This document shows positions 42,172 to 52,386 of a DNA stretch of 64,000 nt, one piece after another. The notes below the pieces were generated by a model. The model was not told the origin of the DNA and searched no databases. It was given only the letters and a program-made list of their open reading frames with translations. This stretch comes from JACOTK01 sp963743945. GTDB taxonomy: Bacteria > Actinomycetota > Acidimicrobiia > Acidimicrobiales > CADCSY01. The DNA is taken from assembly GCA_963743945.1 (NCBI GenBank), contig CAVURO010000009.1, positions 62,001 through 126,000 on the forward strand, written 5' to 3'. A program made the translations under genes and the position numbers. Numbering within the stretch: the stretch's first letter is position 1; each line of letters opens with the position of its first letter.

Positions 42172-42540
42172 GAGCGGAGCGACGATGGGTGGGCACTGGT
42201 TCGAGGCGATGGCCGACCATCTCGGCCCCGCCTATCTTCGCTACTCGTTCACGAAGGGGACCGAGAACGAGGTGGCGTTCCTGGTGGACGAACTGTGCCT
42301 CGAACCCGGCGATCGGGTGCTCGACGTGGGTTGTGGGCCGGGGCGTCATGCGCACGCGCTCGCACGCAGGGGCATCGAGGTGGTGGGCGTCGACATCGCC
42401 GAGCGCTTCATCGCGTTGGCGACCGCCGAGGCCGTGCCCGGGGCGACCTTCATCCGGATGGACGCTCGAAACCTTGCCTGGGAGGGTGAGTTCGACGCAG
42501 CCATCTCGCTGTGCCAGGGAGCGTTCGGACTGCTCGCCGG

Positions 42541-42635
42541 CGGACCCGGCGGACCCAGCGGACCCAGCGGACCCAGCGGACCCAGCGGACCTGGCGAGGA
42601 CGAGGACGAGGACGGGGACGAGGACGGGACGAGGA
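42541..42635. repeat. 9-bp and 6-bp tandem repeats inside methyltransferase
   Basis: Five near-identical cggacccag-type 9-bp units code for Gly-Pro-Ser, then gacgag-type 6-bp units code for Asp-Glu. The frame change at 42,626-42,628 lies in this array. Confidence 0.9.
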
Positions 42636-42980
42636 CGGCGACGTGCTCACGGGCATCGCGCGGGCGCTGCGACCCGGGGGCATGGTCGCGGTCTCGGCCT
42701 TCTCCGCGTACTTCCAGGTGCGATGGCTCGAGGAGACCGATCACTTCGACGCATCGACGGGCGTGAACCACGAGACCACGACACTGCGCGACCCCGTTGG
42801 CAACGAGGCGCCGTTCGATCTGTGGACCTCGTGCTTCACCCCCCGTGAGCTGCGCCTTCTGGCGTGGCGAGCGGGTCTGAGGGTGCGCGACATCTGGTCG
42901 GTGACGCCCGGCGCCTACCGGCGGGACCCCCCGGGAATCGAGACGCCCGAGTTCCTTCTGGTTGCGGAGAAGCCGGCGAG

Positions 42981-42986
42981 TAGACT
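42981..42986 (+). promoter_or_regulatory. -10-like hexamer TAGACT upstream of rpsA
   Basis: TAGACT lies 89 bases before the rpsA ATG, so unlike other genes here rpsA would have a long leader. No convincing -35 was found. Confidence 0.3.
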
Positions 42987-43075
42987 GTTGGACGCATCAC
43001 CGCAAGGGTGATCGCTCAACCTTGTCGACAGCGACCGACAAGACACCTGTCCGGAAAACAAAGGCGACCTCTTTC

Positions 43076-44578
43076 ATGTCCGATACGACCATCACCGACC
43101 CGATCACGACCCCCGAGAGCTTTCTGCACGAAGGCTCCGATGCCGACCGGTTCGGCACCTTCGACGAGGCGGGTGAGTACATCCCCCGCCAGGTCATCGC
43201 CGATGATCTCGGCGGCCAATCCTTCGACGACGCCATCTCGGGAACGATCGTGGAGTTCGACGATGGCGACATCGTCTCGGGCACGGTGGTCAAGGTCGAC
43301 AAGGACGAGGTTCTGCTCGACATCGGCTTCAAGTCCGAGGGCGTGATCCCCTCCCGTGAGCTGTCGATCCGCAACGACGCCGCCCCCTCCGAGATCGTCT
43401 CGCTCGGCGAGGTTGTCGAGGCGTTGGTCCTCCAGAAGGAGGACAAGGACGGACGTCTCGTGCTCTCGAAGAAGCGTGCCCAGTATGAGCGGGCATGGGG
43501 CTCCATCGAGCAGATCAAGGAGGCCGAAGGTGTCGTCAGCGGCCCGGTCATCGAGGTCGTCAAGGGCGGTCTCATCGTCGACATCGGTCTCCGCGGCTTC
43601 CTGCCGGCATCGTTGGTGGAACTGCGGAGGGTGCGCGATCTGCAGCCCTACGTCGGTCGCACGCTCGAGGCCAAGATCATCGAGCTCGACAAGAACCGCA
43701 ACAACGTCGTGCTCTCACGTCGTGCCTGGCTGGAGGAGACCCAGAAGGAGCAGCGTGAGGACTTCCTGGCGAACCTGAAGCCCGGCGAGGTTCGTTCCGG
43801 CACGGTCTCGTCGGTGGTGAACTTCGGCGCATTCGTCGACCTCGGTGGCATGGACGGGCTCGTCCACGTGTCCGAGCTCTCCTGGAAGCACGTCGACCAC
43901 CCCGGCTCGGTGGTGCAGGTCGGCGACCAGATCCAGGTGCAGGTGCTCGATGTCGATCTCAGCAAGGAGCGCATCAGCCTTTCGCTCAAGGCCACCCAAC
44001 AGGACCCGTGGCAGGAGTTCGCCACCAATCACCAGGTCGGCGAGCTGGTCTACGGCCGGGTCACCAAGCTGGTTCCGTTCGGTTCGTTCATCCAGGTGGG
44101 CGAGGGCATCGAGGGTCTCGTGCACATCTCGGAGATGAGCCAGCAACACGTCGATCTTCCCGAGCAGGTGGTCAGTCCCGGCGAGGAGCTGTGGGTCAAG
44201 ATCATCGACCTCGACCTCCAGCGCCGACGCATCAGCCTGTCGATCAAGCAGGCTGCCGAGGGCGGCGTGGTCGCAGCCGAGTACCAGCAGCACTTCGGTG
44301 AGCATGCCTACGATGCCGAGGGCAACTACGTCGGGCCGACCGAGAGCACCAGTGAGGCCGAGAAGGCATGGGCCGAGTACTACGCCGAATACGGCGACGG
44401 AACCGAAGCCCCCGCGGCGGACCCTGCTGTTGAGGGTGTCGCTGTCGAGGACCCGGCTGTCGAGGACGCGGTTGTTCAGGACGCGGTTGTTGCCGACCTG
44501 GCTGTGGAGGACCCGGCTGTTGAGGACCCGGCTGTTGAGGATGACGTGGTTGTCGCCGAGGAGCCGGTCGCCGAGTAG
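43076..44578 (+). CDS. rpsA: 30S ribosomal protein S1
   Basis: mRNA-binding ribosomal protein with four S1 domains. Start of domains at about residues 55, 140, 225 and 310: GTIVEFDDGDIVSGTVVKVDKDEV, GGLIVDIGLRGFLPASLVE, VRSGTVSSVVNFGAFVDLGGMDGLVHVSELSW and GRVTKLVPFGSFIQVGEGIEGLVHISEM. The last 50 residues are Glu/Asp/Val/Ala-rich repeats (VEDPAVEDAVV). The TAG stop interrupts this repeat, which continues in frame after it. The ATG at 43,076 is preferred; a TTG at 43,022 is also in frame. A strong terminator lies downstream. Confidence 0.95.
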   Translation: MSDTTITDPITTPESFLHEGSDADRFGTFDEAGEYIPRQVIADDLGGQSFDDAISGTIVEFDDGDIVSGTVVKVDKDEVLLDIGFKSEGVIPSRELSIRNDAAPSEIVSLGEVVEALVLQKEDKDGRLVLSKKRAQYERAWGSIEQIKEAEGVVSGPVIEVVKGGLIVDIGLRGFLPASLVELRRVRDLQPYVGRTLEAKIIELDKNRNNVVLSRRAWLEETQKEQREDFLANLKPGEVRSGTVSSVVNFGAFVDLGGMDGLVHVSELSWKHVDHPGSVVQVGDQIQVQVLDVDLSKERISLSLKATQQDPWQEFATNHQVGELVYGRVTKLVPFGSFIQVGEGIEGLVHISEMSQQHVDLPEQVVSPGEELWVKIIDLDLQRRRISLSIKQAAEGGVVAAEYQQHFGEHAYDAEGNYVGPTESTSEAEKAWAEYYAEYGDGTEAPAADPAVEGVAVEDPAVEDAVVQDAVVADLAVEDPAVEDPAVEDDVVVAEEPVAE

Positions 44579-44630
44579 CCGGTCGCCGAGGAGTCGGTCG
44601 CCGAGGAGCCGGTCGCCGAGGAGTCGGATG
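44405..44630. repeat. 15-bp repeat array through and past the rpsA stop
   Basis: Units of gctgtcgaggacccg type fill the end of rpsA to about 44,560; then ccggtcgccgaggag units run from 44,562 to about 44,625. The TAG stop at 44,576-44,578 replaces a GAG of the repeat, and three further units follow in the same frame. Confidence 0.85.
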
Positions 44631-44731
44631 GCCGGGTCCGCCTCTGTCGGGCATCGGCATGCGAATCTCAACGGCAGGCGGATCTCCACGGCATCGCAAC
44701 CCCAAGTCACGTCGAGGCCACTTCCCTGACG

Positions 44732-44773
44732 AAACGGCAAAGCCCGGGCGCCGTTGCCCGGGCTTTGCCGTTT
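44732..44773 (+). terminator. Strong hairpin terminator after rpsA
   Basis: A perfect 17-bp stem (44,732-44,748 with 44,757-44,773) and 8-base loop; the right arm ends in TTT and runs into TTCTTGGGG. It separates rpsA from coaE. Confidence 0.85.
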
Positions 44774-44825
44774 CTTGGGGGGGTTCCTCTCCTAACGGCC
44801 GTTACGGGCGGATCTTTAGGAGTGC

Positions 44826-44831
44826 TACGGT
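44826..44831 (+). promoter_or_regulatory. -10-like hexamer TACGGT before coaE
   Basis: TACGGT ends nine bases before the coaE ATG, after the rpsA terminator, so coaE has its own promoter, probably leaderless. Confidence 0.4.
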
Positions 44832-44840
44832 CCCTCTTCC

Positions 44841-45446
44841 ATGAAGTTGATCGGCCTCACCGGAGGCATCGGGGCGGGGAAGTCGACGGTCTCGGCCCAG
44901 TTGGCCGGACGGGGTGCGGTGATCATCGATGCCGACGCCATCACCCGGGAGCTTCAGCAACCCGGTGAACCCGTCTTCGAGGCGATCGTCGAGCGGTTCG
45001 GCTCGGGTGTGGTGGCGCCCGACGGCGCCCTCGACCGTCAGGCGCTGGCCGACATCGTCTTCAACGACAAGGCAGCCCTCGCAGAGCTGAACCTCTTGAC
45101 CCACCCCGCTGTGGGCAGGGCGATCGCCGAGCGAGTTGCCGCCGAGACCGGGACCGATCATGTGGTCGTGCTCGATGTGCCGCTCATGGTCGAGTCCGGC
45201 ATGTACGCCGTGGCCGGGCTCATCGTGGTCGACTGCCCCCCCGAGGAGGCGGTGCGCCGCCTGGTGACCCATCGGGCCATGAGTGAGGTCGACGCTCGGG
45301 CTCGCATGGCGAGACAGGCATCACGCGAGGAGCGTCTGGCCAAGGCCGATGTGGTGATCGACAACGCGGGTGCCCCCGACGCGCTCGACGAGCAGATCGA
45401 ACGGGTTTGGGCCTGGATCGAGGGGCTCCCGCATGCCTCGTCCTGA
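44841..45446 (+). CDS. coaE: Dephospho-CoA kinase
   Basis: Last step of coenzyme A synthesis. The 201 residues show the P-loop GLTGGIGAGKSTVS, DADAITRELQ, the CoA-domain LDRQALADIVFNDKAALAEL, HPAVGRAI and VVLDVPLMVESG. Typical length; no fused C-terminal UPF0157 domain, which many actinobacterial CoaE carry. The stop codon lies within a repeat array. Confidence 0.95.
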   Translation: MKLIGLTGGIGAGKSTVSAQLAGRGAVIIDADAITRELQQPGEPVFEAIVERFGSGVVAPDGALDRQALADIVFNDKAALAELNLLTHPAVGRAIAERVAAETGTDHVVVLDVPLMVESGMYAVAGLIVVDCPPEEAVRRLVTHRAMSEVDARARMARQASREERLAKADVVIDNAGAPDALDEQIERVWAWIEGLPHASS

Positions 45447-45508
45447 CGGGCGCCCCTGACGGGCGCTCCTGACGGCGCTCCTGACGGGTCGTCCTGACGG
45501 GTCGTCCG
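45440..45508. repeat. 12-14 bp tandem repeat across the coaE stop
   Basis: Five units of the form cctgacgggcgct / cctgacgggtcgt. The first contains the TGA stop of coaE at 45,444-45,446. Unit lengths vary between 12 and 14. Confidence 0.9.
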
Positions 45509-45539
45509 GTTTCCAAGTCTCAGCCGGGCGACCAGTCGC

Positions 45540-45545
45540 TACGAT
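45540..45545 (+). promoter_or_regulatory. -10-like hexamer TACGAT before uvrB
   Basis: TACGAT ends seven bases before the ATG at 45,553. It overlaps an earlier in-frame ATG at 45,544, which therefore could not be translated from a transcript starting here. Confidence 0.45.
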
Positions 45546-45552
45546 GCGAGGA

Positions 45553-47607
45553 ATGCCCCCGTTCCAGGTCGTCTCCTCGTACCAGCCGGCGGGTGATCAA
45601 CCGGCGGCCATCTCGGCACTGAGCGAGGGGCTCGCCGCGGGTGAGCGGTTCCAGACGTTGCTGGGCATCACCGGCAGTGGGAAGTCGGCCACCATGGCAT
45701 GGACGATCGAGCAGGCGCAGCGTCCGACGCTCGTCATCGCTCCCAACAAGTCCCTGGCGGCACAGCTGGCCAGTGAGTTGCGTGAGCTCTTCCCGAACAA
45801 CCGGGTCGAGTACTTCGTCAGCTACTACGACTACTACCAGCCGGAGGCGTACCTGCCGAGCAGCGACACCTACATCGAGAAGGACAGCTCGATCAACGAC
45901 GAGATCGACCGGCTGCGCCACGCCGCCACCGCTGCGCTGCTCACCCGTCGCGACGTCATCGTGGTGGCATCGGTGTCGTGCATCTACGGCCTCGGTTCGC
46001 CCGCCGAGTACGAGCGCAACCTCCTGGTGCTGCGGCCGGGCGAGGAGCACGACCAGCGGGCGATCCTCTCGCAACTGGTGTCGATGCACTACGACCGCAA
46101 CAACGTGAACCTCGTCCGTGGCACCTTTCGGGTGCTCGGCGACACGATCGAGGTCCACCCCGCGTACGAGCAGAACGCCGTGCGCGTCGAGTTCTTCGGC
46201 GACGAGATCGAGCGCATCACCGAGGTCGACGTGTTGACCGGCGACCACGTGCGCGTGCTCGACGAGCTGGTGGTCTTTCCGGCGACGCACTATCTGGCCG
46301 ACACCGAACGCATGCGCGAGGCGATCGTTCGCATCGAGGACGAGCTCCGCGATCGGCTCGCCTGGTTCGGCGCCAACGACAAGCTGCTGGAGGCCCAGCG
46401 TTTGCGCATGCGCACCGAGCACGACCTGGAGATGCTCGCCGAGATGGGCGTGTGCAACGGCATCGAGAACTACTCCGCTCCGCTCGAGGGCCGGGCGTCC
46501 GGCTCGACTCCGTCCACGCTGATCGACTTCTTCCCCCCCGACTTCCTCGTGGTGCTCGACGAGAGCCATGTCACGATCCCCCAGTTGCACGGGCAGTTCC
46601 AGGGCGACCGATCGCGCAAGGACACCCTGATCGAACACGGATTCCGATTGCCGTCGGCGGCGGACAACCGACCCCTTCGCTTCGAGGAGTTCCTCGACCG
46701 GGTGGGCCAGTGCCTCTTCCTCTCGGCGACGCCCGGACCCTGGGAGTTGGAGCATTCGAGCCACGTGGTGGAACAGATCATCCGTCCCACCGGTCTGCTC
46801 GACCCGGAGGTCATCGTGAAGCCGACCCGAGGCCAGATCGACGATCTCATCGAGCAGATCGGCCAACGGGTCGACAAGGGTGATCGGGTGCTGGTCACCA
46901 CCCTCACCAAGAAGATGGCCGAGGATCTCACCGAGTACCTGCTCGAGCAGGACGTGCGGGTGCGCTACCTCCACTCCAACATCGACACCCTGGAGCGCAT
47001 CGAGATCCTGCGGGACCTGCGCCTGGGCGTGTTCGATGTGCTCGTCGGCATCAACCTGCTGCGGGAGGGTCTCGACCTGCCCGAGGTCTCTCTGGTGGCG
47101 ATCCTCGACGCCGACAAGGAGGGCTTCCTGCGAAGTGAGACCTCGCTGGTGCAGACCATCGGACGAGCGGCACGCAACGTGGATGGTCAGGTCATCATGT
47201 ACGCGGACCAGATGACCGAGTCGATGAAACGGGCCATCTCGGAGACCGCTCGGCGCCGTGCGCGCCAGGAGGCCTACAACACGGCGAACGGCATCAACCC
47301 CCAGACCATCCGCAAGGCCGTCAACGACATCCTCGAACAGCTTCGTCCGGGGGGAGCGGTTCCCGCGGGAGGCCGGGGAAGGGGCCGGGGCGGACGTGCC
47401 CGATCGGGCGTCGGCCAAGGCGATGACCAGGTGATGATCGAGCAGCTCGGGCCCACCGAGCTGGGCGCGATCATCCAACAGCTGCGCGACGAGATGCACG
47501 AGGCCTCGGCAGAGCTGCGCTTCGAGGACGCCGCCGCCCTGCGGGACGAGATCGCCGAGCTCGATGCTCATCGGCACGCCTCGGCGCAGGGCGTGGGCGG
47601 TACCTGA
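45553..47607 (+). CDS. uvrB: Excinuclease ABC subunit B
   Basis: Damage-verifying helicase of nucleotide excision repair. The 684 residues show SYQPAGDQPAAISAL, the Walker A loop LGITGSGKSATMA, the beta-hairpin YYDYYQPEAYLP, the DEAD-like LVVLDESHVTIPQL, VLVTTLTKKMAEDL and RAARNVDGQVIMYAD, and a UvrC-binding UVR motif at the C-terminus (LRDEMHEASAELRFEDAAALRD). The ATG at 45,553 fits the family N-terminus and promoter; 45,544 is the alternative. uvrA follows 34 bp later. Confidence 0.96.
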   Translation: MPPFQVVSSYQPAGDQPAAISALSEGLAAGERFQTLLGITGSGKSATMAWTIEQAQRPTLVIAPNKSLAAQLASELRELFPNNRVEYFVSYYDYYQPEAYLPSSDTYIEKDSSINDEIDRLRHAATAALLTRRDVIVVASVSCIYGLGSPAEYERNLLVLRPGEEHDQRAILSQLVSMHYDRNNVNLVRGTFRVLGDTIEVHPAYEQNAVRVEFFGDEIERITEVDVLTGDHVRVLDELVVFPATHYLADTERMREAIVRIEDELRDRLAWFGANDKLLEAQRLRMRTEHDLEMLAEMGVCNGIENYSAPLEGRASGSTPSTLIDFFPPDFLVVLDESHVTIPQLHGQFQGDRSRKDTLIEHGFRLPSAADNRPLRFEEFLDRVGQCLFLSATPGPWELEHSSHVVEQIIRPTGLLDPEVIVKPTRGQIDDLIEQIGQRVDKGDRVLVTTLTKKMAEDLTEYLLEQDVRVRYLHSNIDTLERIEILRDLRLGVFDVLVGINLLREGLDLPEVSLVAILDADKEGFLRSETSLVQTIGRAARNVDGQVIMYADQMTESMKRAISETARRRARQEAYNTANGINPQTIRKAVNDILEQLRPGGAVPAGGRGRGRGGRARSGVGQGDDQVMIEQLGPTELGAIIQQLRDEMHEASAELRFEDAAALRDEIAELDAHRHASAQGVGGT

Positions 47608-47629
47608 CCGGCCCGTCGCACCCCGCCAT

Positions 47630-47635
47630 TAGCAT
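47630..47635 (+). promoter_or_regulatory. -10-like hexamer TAGCAT before uvrA
   Basis: TAGCAT ends six bases before the uvrA ATG at 47,642, allowing separate leaderless expression of uvrA. No SOS-box was recognised nearby. Confidence 0.45.
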
Positions 47636-47641
47636 GGCGAG

Positions 47642-50512
<2,871 letters not shown>

Positions 50513-50543
50513 CGTGTTCCTGAAGCCACGCGCGACCGGGGGG

Positions 50544-50572
50544 TTGAGTCATCCGCATTGCAGCGATAGATT
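50544..50572 (+). promoter_or_regulatory. Promoter for the CsbD-like gene
   Basis: TTGAGT at 50,544-50,549 and TAGATT at 50,567-50,572 are separated by 17 bp. This is the best full -35/-10 pair in the window and lies about 110 bp upstream of the ATG, giving this gene a real leader. Confidence 0.5.
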
Positions 50573-50680
50573 GTTCGGCAATCCATGTAGAAGCTCGACA
50601 TCCAGTGATACATCATCGTGGTGCGCGGGCCCGTTAAGGGCACCGATGGGACGTACTCGAAACCTTGGAAGGAGAAGTTC

Positions 50681-50872
50681 ATGGACAAGGATCTCGATCA
50701 GGCCAAGGGCAAGATCAAGCAAGCAGCAGCCGATCTTACGGACAATGAGAAGTTGAAGAAGGACGGCAAGGCTGACGAAGCCGCCGGAAAGCTGAAGGAA
50801 GCCGTGAGCCGTGTCAAGGACAGGGTTGACGACGCAATCGACGACGCGAAGAAGAAGTTGTCGGGCAGCTGA
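50681..50872 (+). CDS. CsbD-family stress protein
   Basis: A 63-residue, highly charged, helical protein: DLDQAKGKIKQAAADLTDNEKL, KADEAAGKLKEAVSRVKDRVDD. This is the CsbD-like pattern (sigma-B-controlled in Bacillus; exact role unknown). A very strong ribosome site (aaggaga) precedes the ATG. Lys and Ala content is higher than in neighbours. Confidence 0.9.
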   Translation: MDKDLDQAKGKIKQAAADLTDNEKLKKDGKADEAAGKLKEAVSRVKDRVDDAIDDAKKKLSGS

Positions 50873-50957
50873 TCTTCACCACGATCGCTTCATCGCGAGG
50901 CGGCAATACGACGGTTCGTTTCTCCTACGCTTGGACGAAGGGTGTCTGGGATCAAAG

Positions 50958-51098
50958 ATGACCTTGTTGCTTTGGATTCTGGCAGTGGTATTTGTTGTAG
51001 CGGGCTTGTCCTCGCTTCTGCGGGGCCAAGTGGTCTATGGCCTGCTGCTCGTCGTCGTGGGCCTACTCGTGGGCCCTGGTGGGACAAGCGTCTTCTAG
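50958..51098 (+). CDS. Tiny membrane protein
   Basis: A 46-residue protein with two hydrophobic helices (LLLWILAVVFVVAGLSSLL and VVYGLLLVVVGLLVG) ending in GPGGTSVF. The GPGG-x-S-x-F tail is a pattern of small actinobacterial membrane proteins of unknown function. It follows the CsbD gene by 85 bp and could be a co-expressed stress gene. ATG at 50,958. Confidence 0.7.
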   Translation: MTLLLWILAVVFVVAGLSSLLRGQVVYGLLLVVVGLLVGPGGTSVF

Positions 51099-51116
51099 TC
51101 ACCACGTTCCATCCGA

Positions 51117-52211
51117 TCAGGTGATCGCGAGCATCCGTTCGAGGGCGACGCGGGCCCATTGCGCCGTGTCGGGCTCGACGCTGATCCGGTTCACGACGTT
51201 GCCCTCGACCAGGTTCTCGAGCACCCAGGCGAGGTGGGGGGCGTCGATGCGGAACATGGTCGAACACGGGCACACGATCGGGTCGAGGGAGAGCACGGTC
51301 TTGTCGGGGTTCTCGTTGGCCAGACGCTGCACGAGGTGGATCTCGGTGGCGATCGCCAACGTCGTGCCTGCAGGGGCGGCCTCGACCGCCTTGATGATGA
51401 AATCGGTCGAGCCGACCTGATCGGCGGCGTCGCACACCTCGTAGGAGGTCTCGGGATGCGCGATCACGATGCCGGTGGGGTGCTCGGCCCGAAAGGCCGC
51501 GATCTGATCGGGCGTGAATCGCTGATGGACCGAGCAGTGGCCCTTCCACAACAGGAGGGTGGCCTCCTTGCACGTTGCCTCGGCGAGTCCGCCGAGGTCG
51601 AGATGAGGGTTCCACAGCGCCATGTCGTCATGGCCGTAACCCATCGCCAGGCCGGTGTTGCGACCCAGGTGCTGGTCGGGGAAGAAGAGCACCTTGTCGC
51701 CCTTCGCCAGCGCCCACTCCAGCACACCTCGCGCATTGGTCGAGGTGCACACGGCGCCACCCTGGCGACCGACGAAGGCCTTGAGGGCGGCCGAGGAGTT
51801 CATGTAGGTGACGGGGACGAGGCGTGAGACGTCGACGACCCGCTCCAGGGCCTCCCATGCCTCCTCGACCGAGTCGATGTCGGCCATGTCGGCCATCGAG
51901 CACCCCGCGTTCAGGTCCGGAAGGATGACCTGCTGGTGCTCGGCGGTGAGGATGTCGGCCGATTCGGCCATGAAGTGCACGCCACAGAACACGATGTACT
52001 CGGCGAGGGAGTTCTCCGCAGCAAGGCTGGACAGGCGAAAGGAGTCGCCTCGGGCATCGGCCCACGCCATGACCTCGTCACGCTGGTAGTGGTGGCCCAG
52101 CACGAAGAGGCGCTCGCCGAGGGTGGCCTTGGCGGCGGCGATGCGTTCGGACAGCTCCTCGGGGGCGGCGTCGAGGTAGTGCCGGGGTAGAGCGGATTGG
52201 AGCCGCAGCAT
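51117..52211 (-). CDS. nadA: Quinolinate synthase A
   Basis: Makes quinolinate for NAD synthesis from iminoaspartate and DHAP using a 4Fe-4S cluster. The 364 residues show GHHYQRDEVMAWAD, the first cluster Cys in VFCGVHFMAESAD, PDLNAGCSMADM, VCTSTNA with the second cluster Cys, FFPDQHLG and a final Cys segment DPIVCPCSTMFRID. The ATG at 52,211 begins the family sequence. nadB and nadC are not in the window; the gene is divergent from uvrC. Confidence 0.96.
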   Translation of the reverse strand: MLRLQSALPRHYLDAAPEELSERIAAAKATLGERLFVLGHHYQRDEVMAWADARGDSFRLSSLAAENSLAEYIVFCGVHFMAESADILTAEHQQVILPDLNAGCSMADMADIDSVEEAWEALERVVDVSRLVPVTYMNSSAALKAFVGRQGGAVCTSTNARGVLEWALAKGDKVLFFPDQHLGRNTGLAMGYGHDDMALWNPHLDLGGLAEATCKEATLLLWKGHCSVHQRFTPDQIAAFRAEHPTGIVIAHPETSYEVCDAADQVGSTDFIIKAVEAAPAGTTLAIATEIHLVQRLANENPDKTVLSLDPIVCPCSTMFRIDAPHLAWVLENLVEGNVVNRISVEPDTAQWARVALERMLAIT

Positions 52212-52386
52212 GTTGTGTCCTCCCAGGGGGAGAGCGTCTCGCTGATGACCGGTGTGGACAGCCTGGTCGCCCTGCACGGGGATGTCGGTCACGAGACGGA
52301 TATGTCGCCGCAATACCAGGACGGCGAGTCACCCTCCAGCATAGGCCTGTTGTCCGATCCCGTGCCCGTTGGGGCAGGCTTGGGGG

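Larger units (their letters stand above)
42185..43011 (+). pseudogene. Class I methyltransferase, single-base frameshift
   Basis: Frame one (from ATG 42,185) codes for a methyltransferase N-half: VLDVGCGPGRHAHALARRGIEVVGVDIAERFI and AISLCQGAFGLLAGG. After a Gly-Pro-Ser and Asp/Glu repeat, frame two continues with VLTGIARALRPGGMVAVSAFSAYFQVRWL and ends ETPEFLLVAEK at 43,011. Adding one G to the GGG at 42,626-42,628 restores one 275-residue protein. The nearby identical unit has GGGG. Either slippage has switched the gene off or one base is missing from the sequence. The insert between motif I and the post-motif helix is not usual for the family. Confidence 0.85.

Noticed and set aside
38558..42355. 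A 1,265-codon open frame on the minus strand
   Set aside because: It is antisense to polA and its neighbours, and is His/Arg/Gly-rich with no protein family character. The polA frame explains the sequence.
44405..44578. The Val/Glu/Asp tail of S1 as a separate domain
   Set aside because: It is low-complexity and repeat-encoded, so it is treated as a tail rather than a domain.
45520..47577. A 685-codon open frame on the minus strand opposite uvrB
   Set aside because: It mirrors uvrB with typical antisense composition (many His, Asp, Val repeats), so it is a high-GC shadow frame.
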